Part shown: one piece after another, positions 34,013 through 42,366 of the stretch | How the letters are laid out: each line of letters begins with the position of its first letter | How positions within the stretch are numbered: the stretch's first letter is position 1 | DNA from: Bryobacterales bacterium | GTDB lineage: Bacteria; Acidobacteriota; Terriglobia; Bryobacterales; UBA6623 | NCBI GenBank assembly: GCA_022823865.1 | Contig: JAJEHF010000133.1 | Span: 1 to 64,000 of the forward strand | Direction of reading: 5' to 3' | DNA: 64,000 nucleotides | The notes under the pieces: generated by a model | The model's database searches: none | Told to the model about the DNA's origin: nothing | Seen by the model: the letters and a program-made list of their open reading frames with translations, nothing else | Program-made: the position numbers and the translations under genes

Positions 34013-35758
34013 TCAAGCGGGGACCTTCACATGGACGGTCAGGATATCGATGTCGTGGTATTGCTGGTGGCGGACAGAAGACGCCAGGTGTCGAAGCAGC
34101 CGGAGCGAGACCTCGCGCTCTACCGAAGCGTCATCGCCGATATCTCCGAGCACGGCCAGCTGGTCCTGAATATTGTCGTCCCCACGCGCTACAACGAGTT
34201 CTAGGACTGCTCCGGCACTTTCCCTGTGGGCGAATAGCCGTAGGCGGCGACGCGCGACTTTCGCCCCGTCATCCTGCGGCTGGACAAGAACCTCCAAGCA
34301 CTCTTCACCGATAGCCTCCAGACGATCCGCCATGTCGGCGCCCCATCCCGCGGTAGCCGCGAAGGAGCGGAGAAACTCCGTGATCTTTGGCAGAGCCGAC
34401 GGTTCGAGCGCGGCGTCCATCCTGCTGCGCCGGGATTTCGTCAACTCTACGAACAGGGCCATCAAGATGGCTGCCAGCCCACCCGTCGTCATTGCGTTGG
34501 AGAATAGGCCGCCGGCGAACGCGGCAGCCTGCTCCGGGAAGATCTTCTCGCTTTCGAAACCGAGACCGATCCAGAAGGCAACGCCGACGATCAGTCCCTT
34601 GCGGTATTCGAGACCGTCTTGGATTAGCACCTTGATGCCCACAAGGAAAAGCATCGCCATCAGTACCCCGAGGTAGCCTCCGACGACCGGACCGGGTACT
34701 GCCAGCACGGCGGCGAGCGCTTTGGGAAAGAACGCTAGAAGGACGAACATGGCCCCGGTAGCGACTCCCACGCTGCGCGCCGCGACCCCAGTGAGCTCGG
34801 CCAGAGCCGCGCTCACCGAGAGGGCCGAGTTGGGCACAGTGCCTGCGAGGCCGCATAGCAGGTTAGTGATCCCATCGACGTTTACCGCTCCCTGGACCGC
34901 GCGAAAGTCCACCGCTCGTTTCTCTCGCCACGACACGCTCTGCACGGCCACGCTACTGCTGATCGAGCGAAGGGTCGTGATCAGCATCACCAGCAGGAAT
35001 GGCGGAACGAGCGACCAGAAGGCCGGGCCGAAGTCCAGATCGATGCCGGGCCACGCCACCGAAGGAAGTCCTAGCCAGCGGGCGTCGGCGATGCGTCCGA
35101 AGTCGTAGAGCCCGAAGAGACCGCCTACGACGGAGCCCGCGACCACGCCGATGACGGGTGCCCACAGGCGGACCACACCTTGGCCCTTCAGCGCGATCAC
35201 AACGATGACTAGCACGGTTACGATCGCGCACAAGGGTGCGACGTGCGCAGGACTCCCGGCGGGAACATGGTCCAGCATTCCGAACACCGACGGCATGGCG
35301 GTGACCGGAACCAGCATGAGAACCGCCCCCGACACGGTCGGCGTTAGGATCCGCCGGAAGAGCGCGAGCCGGGCGGAAAGCAGGAACTGGAAGAGCGAGG
35401 CAACAACGACCAGAGTCACCAGCAACGCGACACCGCCACTCTTGATCGCATCGATGGCGGGTCCGATGAACGCCGCGGAGCTGCTCATGACAATGACGTA
35501 GCCCGCACCGATTCGCCCAATGCGGTTCGCTTGCAACAGCGTGGCGGCCCCGCAGAGCGCGACCGCCGCGGTAACCGCCCATGACAAATGGGCTTCGCTG
35601 GCGCCGCCGGCGCGCATTACGACCGTCGGGATCAGAATCGGTACGGAAACCATGAGGGCCGTGAGCTGCAGACCGAGCCCGAGCGCGAGGGGCAGCGGAA
35701 TCTTGTCGTCGGCCTGGTAGCGCAGTCCTTGTTCGTGCGTCGGATCTTTTCTGGTCAT
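34013..35758 (-). CDS. NCS2-family (xanthine/uracil) permease with RsbW-like C-terminal domain
   Basis: About 581 residues. The first roughly 450 form an NCS2 nucleobase transporter: YQADDKIPLPLALGLGLQ, then multiple hydrophobic segments, GYVIVMSSSAAFIGPA, NVDGITNLLCGLAGTVPNSALS (the conserved NCS2 loop) and VPGPVVGG. The last 128 residues form a soluble domain that looks like a GHKL/RsbW anti-sigma-type ATPase (ADRLEAIGEECLEVL, LELVVARGDDNIQDQLAVL, VSLRLLRHLASSVRHQQYHDIDILTV). The typical Asn of the ATP-binding N box appears as GEECLE without Asn, so catalysis is doubtful. Substrate is unknown. Starts at ATG 35785 or TTG 35800 are also possible. It diverges from the metallophosphoesterase. 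Confidence 0.82.
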   Translation of the reverse strand: MTRKDPTHEQGLRYQADDKIPLPLALGLGLQLTALMVSVPILIPTVVMRAGGASEAHLSWAVTAAVALCGAATLLQANRIGRIGAGYVIVMSSSAAFIGPAIDAIKSGGVALLVTLVVVASLFQFLLSARLALFRRILTPTVSGAVLMLVPVTAMPSVFGMLDHVPAGSPAHVAPLCAIVTVLVIVVIALKGQGVVRLWAPVIGVVAGSVVGGLFGLYDFGRIADARWLGLPSVAWPGIDLDFGPAFWSLVPPFLLVMLITTLRSISSSVAVQSVSWREKRAVDFRAVQGAVNVDGITNLLCGLAGTVPNSALSVSAALAELTGVAARSVGVATGAMFVLLAFFPKALAAVLAVPGPVVGGYLGVLMAMLFLVGIKVLIQDGLEYRKGLIVGVAFWIGLGFESEKIFPEQAAAFAGGLFSNAMTTGGLAAILMALFVELTKSRRSRMDAALEPSALPKITEFLRSFAATAGWGADMADRLEAIGEECLEVLVQPQDDGAKVARRRLRLFAHRESAGAVLELVVARGDDNIQDQLAVLGDIGDDASVEREVSLRLLRHLASSVRHQQYHDIDILTVHVKVPA

Positions 35759-35967
35759 GTCGGGACGAACCCCATCAGACGCCATCGATGCGGCCTGCAA
35801 CGCGAGACTTCATCTATTGTCTATGCACCGGACTTCCGTGCTAGGGGACGCTGCTCATGCGCCTCTTCTATCCGCCCGGGCGGCGGGCGACAGCGAAAGT
35901 CGAACCGTTGCTGCGGGCCACGCGAGACAAGAGATGCATGCACGGATCGCGGGCTTACGATCACGGG

Positions 35968-35983
35968 TAGAATCGTAGAATCG
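35968..35983 (+). promoter_or_regulatory. Tandem TAGAATCG pair, possible double -10 upstream of the metallophosphoesterase
   Basis: TAGAATCG occurs twice in direct tandem (35968-35975, 35976-35983). The second TAGAAT lies 7 bases before a GTG at 35989. That GTG opens an 18-codon frame ending at 36045 and overlapping the metallophosphoesterase start out of frame. It may be a transcript leader with a small upstream frame. Confidence 0.35.
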
Positions 35984-36022
35984 CGCCGGTGTCTCCGCCG
36001 ATTGGCCCGAACGGAAATCCCT

Positions 36023-36859
36023 ATGCGGTTATGGGCGCTTTCTGACTTGCATGTGTCCCACCCGGAAAACCGGGCAGCCCTTGAAGGTTTTCCGGCCTAT
36101 CCCGACGACTGGCTGATCCTAGGAGGGGATGTTACCACCGGCACGCAACGACTTGACTGGTGTTTTCGGTGCCTGACAGCGAAGTTCCGCCGGGTCGTCT
36201 GGGTTCCCGGAAACCACGAACTCTGGACGAGTCCCGATACGGCTTCCGGGCTTGGCGGTGTCGCGCTCTACGAGCGGCTCGTTGAAATCGCTCGACGCCA
36301 CGACGTTCTCACCCCGGAGGATCCCTACCCGGTGGTTCAACATCGCAGCGGCCCGGTTCTGATCGTGCCGCTGTTCCTGCTCTACGACTACAGTTTTCGG
36401 CCCCGGCACGTCCGGCGTGACGAGGTAGTTCGGTGGGCCCGGGAAGCCGGCTCCGTTTGCTCCGACGAACTAGTTCTGCAGCCTGACCCGTTTCCGGACC
36501 GGGAATCGTGGTGTGCCGCTCGCTGCAAGGACACCGCCGCTCGGCTCGCGTCCTATCCGGCGGATCTTCCCAAGGTCCTGATCAATCACTTTCCGCTAGA
36601 AGAACAACATGCCGTGCTGCCACGGGTCCCCCGCTTCACGCCATGGTGCGGGACCCGCCGCACGCAGGGCTGGCACCGCCACTTCAACGCGTGCGCGGTG
36701 GTGTACGGCCACCTGCACATCCGGGGCACGCGATGGCTCGACGGTGTGCCCTTTCAGGAAGTCTCCCTGGGATATCCGCACCAGTGGGACCGCCGGCAAG
36801 GGGTCGGAGCGTACCTGCGGGAAGTGGCCATGGCGCCCCGGGGCGTAAGCAGCCGATGA
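36023..36859 (+). CDS. Metallophosphoesterase, candidate phosphopantetheinyl hydrolase (PptH-like)
   Basis: A calcineurin-type phosphoesterase of 278 residues with the five expected motifs: SDLHVSH (Asp8, His10), GGDV (Asp36), GNHE (Asn64, His65), NHFPL and YGHLH. It would hydrolyse a phosphoester or phosphodiester using two metal ions. Its ATGA overlap with a phosphopantetheinyl transferase is the telling context. In Mycobacterium tuberculosis the metallophosphoesterase PptH, encoded beside PptT, removes phosphopantetheine from carrier proteins. The same role here is inference. The frame is open for 435 bases upstream but lacks family similarity there, so ATG 36023 is the start. Confidence 0.85.
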   Translation: MRLWALSDLHVSHPENRAALEGFPAYPDDWLILGGDVTTGTQRLDWCFRCLTAKFRRVVWVPGNHELWTSPDTASGLGGVALYERLVEIARRHDVLTPEDPYPVVQHRSGPVLIVPLFLLYDYSFRPRHVRRDEVVRWAREAGSVCSDELVLQPDPFPDRESWCAARCKDTAARLASYPADLPKVLINHFPLEEQHAVLPRVPRFTPWCGTRRTQGWHRHFNACAVVYGHLHIRGTRWLDGVPFQEVSLGYPHQWDRRQGVGAYLREVAMAPRGVSSR

Positions 36860-37587
36860 CCGCCCCTAACGCTTGGTGGAGTCCTTGGCGGGAGTCCGAA
36901 AGCTTGCTCATCCTGCATGTCGACCTAAGGCCAAGCCCCGACCGCGAGGAACAGGCTCTTGCCCTGCTCGACGAACAAGAGCAGGAGCGTTGGAAACAGT
37001 TCGCGAACAACGACGCTCGGCGTCGCTACACGCTTTGCCGCGCAGCGCTTCGGGCCAACCTCTGCAATCGGCTGGGGTGTTCGAACCAGGAACTGTCCTT
37101 CGGCTATCTCGAGCACGGCAAGCCGTTCGCAAGGGTGAACGGAGCACCGTCAGGCGAGGGCTTCAATTTGAGCCACAGCGGCCAGCACGGACTGATTGGT
37201 TTCTCGAGTCGGGACAGGCTTGGCGTGGATCTGGAGGTGCGCGCTCCTGGCAGGGATTTCGACGGTATCGCAAGCAGCGTTTACGGTCCGCGGGAACAGC
37301 GCGCGCTGTCCGCAGCCGCGGGAGGCGAGAAGGCGGATGTCTTCTACCGGCTTTGGAGCCTGAAAGAGGCACTCATCAAGGCCCTGGGCACCGGATTCTC
37401 GCTGAATCCATCCCGCTTCGAGGTACCGGGCCCGATGATTGAGGGCGAGCGCTCCGGTGTGTTTCGCTTCCCGCACCTGCCGTCGGAGCCGTTTTGGCTA
37501 GAGGATCTGGGAGAGCCCCGGTTCGCTGCCGCGAGCGCATACCGTCTGAACGTGGAAGATGCTGGTCCGAGCAGAGGACTCCGCTAG
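36856..37587 (+). CDS. 4'-phosphopantetheinyl transferase, Sfp type
   Basis: It attaches phosphopantetheine from CoA to a Ser of carrier proteins. The 243-residue protein has FNLSHSG at 103-109, the Mg-binding GVDLEV with Asp125 and Glu127, and FYRLWSLKEALIKALGTG at 163-180 with Trp167, Lys170 and Glu171. The size is that of Sfp-type enzymes rather than AcpS. The start overlaps the upstream gene's stop by 4 bp (ATGA). No polyketide, peptide or fatty-acid synthase lies in the window, so its client is unknown. Confidence 0.92.
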   Translation: MTAPNAWWSPWRESESLLILHVDLRPSPDREEQALALLDEQEQERWKQFANNDARRRYTLCRAALRANLCNRLGCSNQELSFGYLEHGKPFARVNGAPSGEGFNLSHSGQHGLIGFSSRDRLGVDLEVRAPGRDFDGIASSVYGPREQRALSAAAGGEKADVFYRLWSLKEALIKALGTGFSLNPSRFEVPGPMIEGERSGVFRFPHLPSEPFWLEDLGEPRFAAASAYRLNVEDAGPSRGLR

Positions 37588-37738
37588 CAGCCAGCGGAAG
37601 ATACCGTCGCAGCGTTCGAGAGCCGATGCATCCGCCGAGTCGGCCGCGCGCACATGCGGCGGCGGCCCGCCCTTCCGACAGAGCACTGCCATTGCCCGCC
37701 GCTTCCCAGCGCGATCCCCGTGGGATGGCGGGTCCCAA

Positions 37739-37744
37739 TACAAT
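37739..37744 (+). promoter_or_regulatory. -10 element of the DUF1592 cytochrome gene
   Basis: TACAAT overlaps ATG 37743 and lies 7 bases before an in-frame GTG at 37752. The GTG is therefore the likelier start on a leaderless mRNA. Confidence 0.45.
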
Positions 37745-40094
37745 GACGACTGTGGTTGCAAGGCTGCTAGTCATCGCTGCGACCCTGAGCTTCCAAGCCG
37801 CTGCCGGCGACTTCGAGGACTACGTGCAGCCCTTACTCTCCAAGCACTGCATAGCCTGCCATGGGCAACAGATGCAGATGGCAGAACTGCGCTTGGACCA
37901 ATTCCAGGGCGAGCCCGACGCGCTGCGCTATCCCGGCATCTGGGATGACGTGCTGCGCATGACCACGCTCGGCAAGATGCCGCCTCCCGGGAGCCCAGCG
38001 CCAACCCAACCGGAACTGGAATCGTTGGCTGGGTGGATCGAGAGCAACCGCTCCGCCATGGAGCTTCACCGCAGCACGCAGGCACGGCGCGTCACAGCGC
38101 GCCGCTTGAACCGGGCGGAATACAACAACACCGTGCGAGATTTGCTGGGAATCGAAGGCCGGCCGGCGGACGCATTCCCGGTTGACGACTCCGGCTACGG
38201 ATTCGACAACATCGCCGACGTGCTCTCGATTTCCCCGCTGTTGATGGAGAAGTACGTCGCAGCGGCAGGCAAGTTAGCTCGCGCAACCGTGTGGGACAAA
38301 CCCCGCGCGGCCGAACCGACGAGGTTCCGCATCCAAGCATCGCGCGACGAGTCGAACTCGGCCGCTATCGGCCGAATCTCACCCTTCGCCGCGGACGGGT
38401 CCATCCGCCTTAGCTTCGAGTTCCCCGCCTCCGGCTTCTACGAGTTCGCATTCGGCGCGATCGACAGGCGCCAGCGATCAGAGGAAGACGGCCGCTACCT
38501 GCCCGACATGGAACCGCCGCCCCCCAGGCTGATGACGATGCGCCTAGACGGCTCGCGGATGGCGACGAAAGCCGTCGAGGCGGCCCAGTACTTCGACCGC
38601 AGCGAGCGCGTCACGCACCGGATCGAGCCCGGAAACATGGACATATGGGTGGGATTCATCGATCAAGCTGGCAATCCGATGGACCCAAACACGGAATATT
38701 CGCAGCGCAAGCTGTGGGTGGATTACCTGGAGATCAACGGTCCTTTCGACGCCGAGCCGCTTCCCCTGCCCGCAAGCCATCGTCGCTTGCTGGTGTGCCG
38801 GCCAGATGGCGAAGAACCGTGGGAGCCGTGCGCGCGCCGGATCATCGAGCGCTTGACCCTGAGATCCTACCGGCGTCCACCAACACAGCCGGAGACGCAG
38901 AGTCTGATGAGGCTGGCGGCGCGTTCGATGCGCGACGGCGAGAGCTTCGAGGGAATGATTCAGACTGTCCTGCAAACAGTGTTGGTGTCCCCGCAATTCC
39001 TGTTCCGCATTGAGCGCAGCCCGGAGCAGGCTTCGGACCAGCGGGCTCGGGAACTGGACGACTTCGAGTTGGCCTCGCGCCTGTCGTACTTCCTCTGGAG
39101 CAGCATGCCGGACGATGCTCTCTTCGAGGCGGCGGCTGGCGGCAGCCTGCGGTCCGCTGAAGCACTGCGACGCCAAGCGCGGCGAATGCTGGCCGACCCG
39201 CGCTCGTCGGCGCTGGTTGAAAACTTCGGCGGCCAGTGGCTGCAGTTGCGCAACTTGATGCAGGCCCAGCCAGATGCCGAGCGCTTTCCCGAGTTCGACG
39301 ACGAGCTGCGCGCATCCATGCTCAGGGAGTCGGAACTGTTCTTCGACAGCATCGTGCGCGAAGATCGCAGCATCCTCGACTTTCTGGACAGCGACTTCAC
39401 GTTTGTCAACGAAGCCCTGGCCCGACACTATGGGATAGGCGACGTCTCTGGAGCCGAACTCCGCCGCATAGAGCTTCGCAACGAGCAGCGAGGCGGACTG
39501 CTCGGGCAGGCGAGCTTGCTGACCATTTCGTCCTACCCGACCCGCACCTCGCCAGTGTTGCGCGGGCTGTGGGTCCTAGAAAACCTCCTCGGGCAGAATC
39601 CGCCGCCGCCACCTCCAGACGTGCCCGAACTCGAGGTCCAAGAGGGCCCGTTAGTCGGCACGCTGCGCGAGCAACTCGAGGCGCACCGCTCGAACGCGGG
39701 TTGCATGTCGTGCCATCGTGTCATGGACGCGATTGGGTTCGGGTTGGAGAACTACGACGCTACGGGCAAGTGGAGGGAACGGGACGGAGACCTGCCGCTC
39801 GACACGTCTGGCACCCTGCCCGGGGACCACTTCTTTGAGTCGCCCGCGGAATTGCGCAAGATCCTCGTCGAGACCGAGGCGCAATCATTCAGCCGCACCC
39901 TAGCCAAGAAGCTCCTCACCTATTCCTTGGGTCGAGGCGTCGACCGGCACGACAACCCAGCGGTTGACGAGATCCAGCGACAGGTCGTAGATGCCGACTA
40001 CCGGTTTTCCGCCCTGGTCGAAGCCATCGTGAGCTCCGAGCCCTTCCGTCTGACAGCGCCTGATCGGACGGTTGCTGGACAAGACCCTCGATAA
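37743..40094 (+). CDS. Planctomycete-type cytochrome with DUF1587/1592/1588/1585 domains
   Basis: A secreted protein of 783 residues with a short signal peptide (VVARLLVIAATLSFQAAAG). An N-terminal PSCyt1 domain has CIACHG. DUF1587 follows (RRLNRAEYNNTVRDLLG), then a carbohydrate-binding-like insert around 180-320, and DUF1592/DUF1588 (LASRLSYFLWSSMPDD, ARRMLADPRS, NFGGQWLQLRNL). DUF1585 with a second haem-like CMSCHR and FGLENYDATGKWR closes it. Function is not established; such proteins are thought to act in periplasmic redox breakdown of complex substrates. The usual DUF1552 partner gene is missing. The coordinate uses ATG 37743, but the promoter suggests GTG 37752. Confidence 0.88.
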   Translation: MTTVVARLLVIAATLSFQAAAGDFEDYVQPLLSKHCIACHGQQMQMAELRLDQFQGEPDALRYPGIWDDVLRMTTLGKMPPPGSPAPTQPELESLAGWIESNRSAMELHRSTQARRVTARRLNRAEYNNTVRDLLGIEGRPADAFPVDDSGYGFDNIADVLSISPLLMEKYVAAAGKLARATVWDKPRAAEPTRFRIQASRDESNSAAIGRISPFAADGSIRLSFEFPASGFYEFAFGAIDRRQRSEEDGRYLPDMEPPPPRLMTMRLDGSRMATKAVEAAQYFDRSERVTHRIEPGNMDIWVGFIDQAGNPMDPNTEYSQRKLWVDYLEINGPFDAEPLPLPASHRRLLVCRPDGEEPWEPCARRIIERLTLRSYRRPPTQPETQSLMRLAARSMRDGESFEGMIQTVLQTVLVSPQFLFRIERSPEQASDQRARELDDFELASRLSYFLWSSMPDDALFEAAAGGSLRSAEALRRQARRMLADPRSSALVENFGGQWLQLRNLMQAQPDAERFPEFDDELRASMLRESELFFDSIVREDRSILDFLDSDFTFVNEALARHYGIGDVSGAELRRIELRNEQRGGLLGQASLLTISSYPTRTSPVLRGLWVLENLLGQNPPPPPPDVPELEVQEGPLVGTLREQLEAHRSNAGCMSCHRVMDAIGFGLENYDATGKWRERDGDLPLDTSGTLPGDHFFESPAELRKILVETEAQSFSRTLAKKLLTYSLGRGVDRHDNPAVDEIQRQVVDADYRFSALVEAIVSSEPFRLTAPDRTVAGQDPR

Positions 40095-40190
40095 TCGGAC
40101 CGTGAGCCGATGGTGCCGTCCCGGCTCATTCGAACGCTTGGCGGGTTGTTGTCGCAAGAGCGCCAAATCACCGCAGGGCCAGCCCCGTCG

Positions 40191-41153
40191 CTATCCCGCG
40201 GATCCCGTGCCGAGCAGCCACCAAGCCGCTGCGCCTAAGGTGGTCGCGGCCGCCAAGAGAGCGACGCGCCTAGCGAGCCGATAGTCGGCTGATGCCCCAG
40301 CCGGCGGGTCGGCAGGATCGCCCAGCCAAGTCTCCGTCACCAGATCCCCTGCCAGCCAGATCGGTCCGGCAAGCCGGCGCTGAATCGCACCTGCGATCGC
40401 ACCCTCGCTCCAGCCTGGATTCGGCCCGGGAACGACACGGTGCTGGCTCCAAGCGATGCGAAACGCCTTCGTGCCCGACGCCCGCGGGACGAGCAGAGCC
40501 GATAGCCCGATCAGCGGCCAAGCCAAGCGGGCCGGTATAAGAACGAGCAGATCGTCTAGTCGCGCTGCACACCAACCGAAGAGTCGGTAACGGTCGCTCT
40601 TGTATCCAACCATGGAATCCATGGTGCTGACCGCCTTGAACAGCACGAGTCCCGGCAAGCCGGCGACCGCATACCAGAAGACCGGAGCGATGAAGCCGTC
40701 GACGAGGTTCTCCGCCAGGCTTTCCACCGCAGCCCGGCGGCATGCTGCAACGTCCATGCGGGCCGGGTCTCGGCCGACAAGCTTGGCAACCGCCCGGCGA
40801 GCGGATGTGAGATCGCCGCCGGACGAGTCAACCTCATCGCAGTGCCGGAGGAGGTCGCCGAGGGCGAGGAAGGCGTAGATGCAAAGGAAGTGAAACACTG
40901 TTCCGGCAATCGGATGTCCTGCCTCCAGCGCGACGAGCAGCGCCCAGGCACCACCGGCCCACAGGCATCCGACCAACGCAACCAAGGCGCATCCGCCGAC
41001 CCGGCCGTCGGCACCCAGCCTGCGCAGGCAGCTCTCAACCGCGGAGACCGAGCGTCCCATGAGCCGCACTGGATGCCCGCGCCAAACTGGATCCCCGGCA
41101 ATGAAGTCCAAGGCTGCGGCTGCGACTAGCAGGCCGCCTACCGGAGGCGGCAT
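40191..41153 (-). CDS. cbiB: Adenosylcobinamide-phosphate synthase
   Basis: It joins adenosylcobyric acid to aminopropanol (phosphate) in cobalamin synthesis and salvage. The 320-residue membrane protein has DFIAGDPVWRGHPVRLMG, RRAVAKLVGRDP, RRAAVESLAENLVDGFIAPVFWYAVAGLPG and YKSDRYRLFGWCAARLDD, all family hallmarks. ATG 41153 begins 2 bases after the cbiZ stop; a GTG at 41165 inside cbiZ is an alternative. Being next to cbiZ points to corrinoid salvage or remodelling rather than complete de novo synthesis, since no other cob/cbi gene is present here. Confidence 0.93.
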   Translation of the reverse strand: MPPPVGGLLVAAAALDFIAGDPVWRGHPVRLMGRSVSAVESCLRRLGADGRVGGCALVALVGCLWAGGAWALLVALEAGHPIAGTVFHFLCIYAFLALGDLLRHCDEVDSSGGDLTSARRAVAKLVGRDPARMDVAACRRAAVESLAENLVDGFIAPVFWYAVAGLPGLVLFKAVSTMDSMVGYKSDRYRLFGWCAARLDDLLVLIPARLAWPLIGLSALLVPRASGTKAFRIAWSQHRVVPGPNPGWSEGAIAGAIQRRLAGPIWLAGDLVTETWLGDPADPPAGASADYRLARRVALLAAATTLGAAAWWLLGTGSAG

Positions 41154-41155
41154 GG

Positions 41156-42302
41156 TCAAGCCCACTTCGTCTTCCAGCCCAGAGCCACCGCGCGGAGAAT
41201 GGATTCCAGCGGATCCTCATCCCGGCAGTCCAATGCCGTGTAGAGGGCGGGCCAGCTCTGCGGCCGCGCGGCCACCGAGCATGCCAAGCAGGCGACCTGC
41301 TGTCGCACGGCCTCCCCGACGGCTGCTTCCGGCAGCGTGCCGCATCTGACGCGGTCTAGCACAGCTGCCAGAGCGTGAGCGGACGCACCGACACCCGGTT
41401 CGTAGAAGACAGCCTGCAGGTTGTCGGCGAGGAGCGCAAACTCGCGCTCGGAGAGCTCGCCTTGCAGATACTCCAGCACGCGCTCCTGCGTCAGGCCAAA
41501 GCGGCCCAGCGCGTGGAAAAACCCGCGGGTGTAAGACGGCTCGAGCCCGTTCTGCCAGCGCAGTGCCTCTCTGACGGCCTCCTTGACAACGACACCGATG
41601 ATCTCTCCGGCCTTCGCGTGGGGACTGGTCGACTCTTTGGGCTTTCCTCGGGAGTCGAGAGGATGGGCCAGGCAGAACTGATCCGTGCCAGTGCCGGTTG
41701 CGATCGCGGAGGAGGAAAGGCTTGGCACGGCGAGCTCGGCCAGAGCGGCCGATTTGGCTTCAGTCATGGTCACGACGGCGCTGGCCAGTGCCGACGGGGA
41801 GAGAGAAGCCGAGAACGAGGATGATGTTAATCGTCCCGTCGTACCGCGACGCTTCGGCCCAGCCATCGTCTGTTTCGACCCACCGAGCCGGATCTCCTGC
41901 CGTCGTCGCGTTTCCCTTGACGCCTGCCGACACAAAGGCATCCGCCCGCAGGTCTCCAACCTCGCGGTGACGGTGGGTAACGCACGCCATGCTCGCCGCG
42001 GTTCCCATCAACGCCGTCCGATCCGGGTCGATCCCAAGCTCGGCACAGACCTGGCGGTGGTAGCGAGCGAGCCCCATTTCAGCGATCAGCGCTTGCCTCT
42101 CGCTGTCACCACGACCCTCGCAGCTTTGGTGGTTGGCGAGAAACCGAACACGGCCCTGTTCGCCCCCGCAGTGCGCCGAGGTGCTCAGAACTCGGTGAGG
42201 CGATCTCAACTCCACAAGGAAATAGCGACCGAGGCGGCGAGCCGAGAACTGGTCGCTTGCCCACAGTGTCTCGGCTAGCTGGGAGAGTTCGGAAACGGGC
42301 AT
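41156..42302 (-). pseudogene. cbiZ: Adenosylcobinamide amidohydrolase (CbiZ) with a frameshift and long C-terminal extension
   Basis: CbiZ cleaves adenosylcobinamide to adenosylcobyric acid, which CbiB can reuse. The first frame (from ATG 42302) carries VLSTSAHCGGEQGRVRFLANHQSCEG, AASMACVTH, VSAGVKGNATTAGDP and GTINIILVLGFSL. It then runs out at a TGA near 41760. The match continues one frame away with SPSALASAVVTMTEAKSAALAELAV and ATGTGTDQF. The switch lies in a GA repeat at 41800-41807; two extra bases there (or one fewer) give a single 382-codon frame. About 125 residues follow the normal CbiZ end, with no family I recognise. An assembly error is as likely as real decay. Confidence 0.82.
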
Positions 42303-42366
42303 GAGTCGCGAGCCCCGATTATCGCCAACGACCGGAGCAGGGGTCCGCCGCTAGAAACTGAGTCGG

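Noticed and set aside
35588-36022. Long N-terminal extension of the metallophosphoesterase
   Set aside because: It has no family similarity, is partly antisense to the NCS2 permease, and the metal motifs begin right after ATG 36023.
36508-37587. A biosynthetic gene cluster around the phosphopantetheinyl transferase
   Set aside because: No polyketide, non-ribosomal peptide or fatty-acid synthase gene lies nearby. Only the metallophosphoesterase is coupled to it.
41156-41959. A separate 267-codon gene before cbiB
   Set aside because: Its first third reads antisense-like filler, and the rest (from SPSALASAVVTMTEAK) is the C-terminal half of CbiZ shifted by a GA-tract indel.
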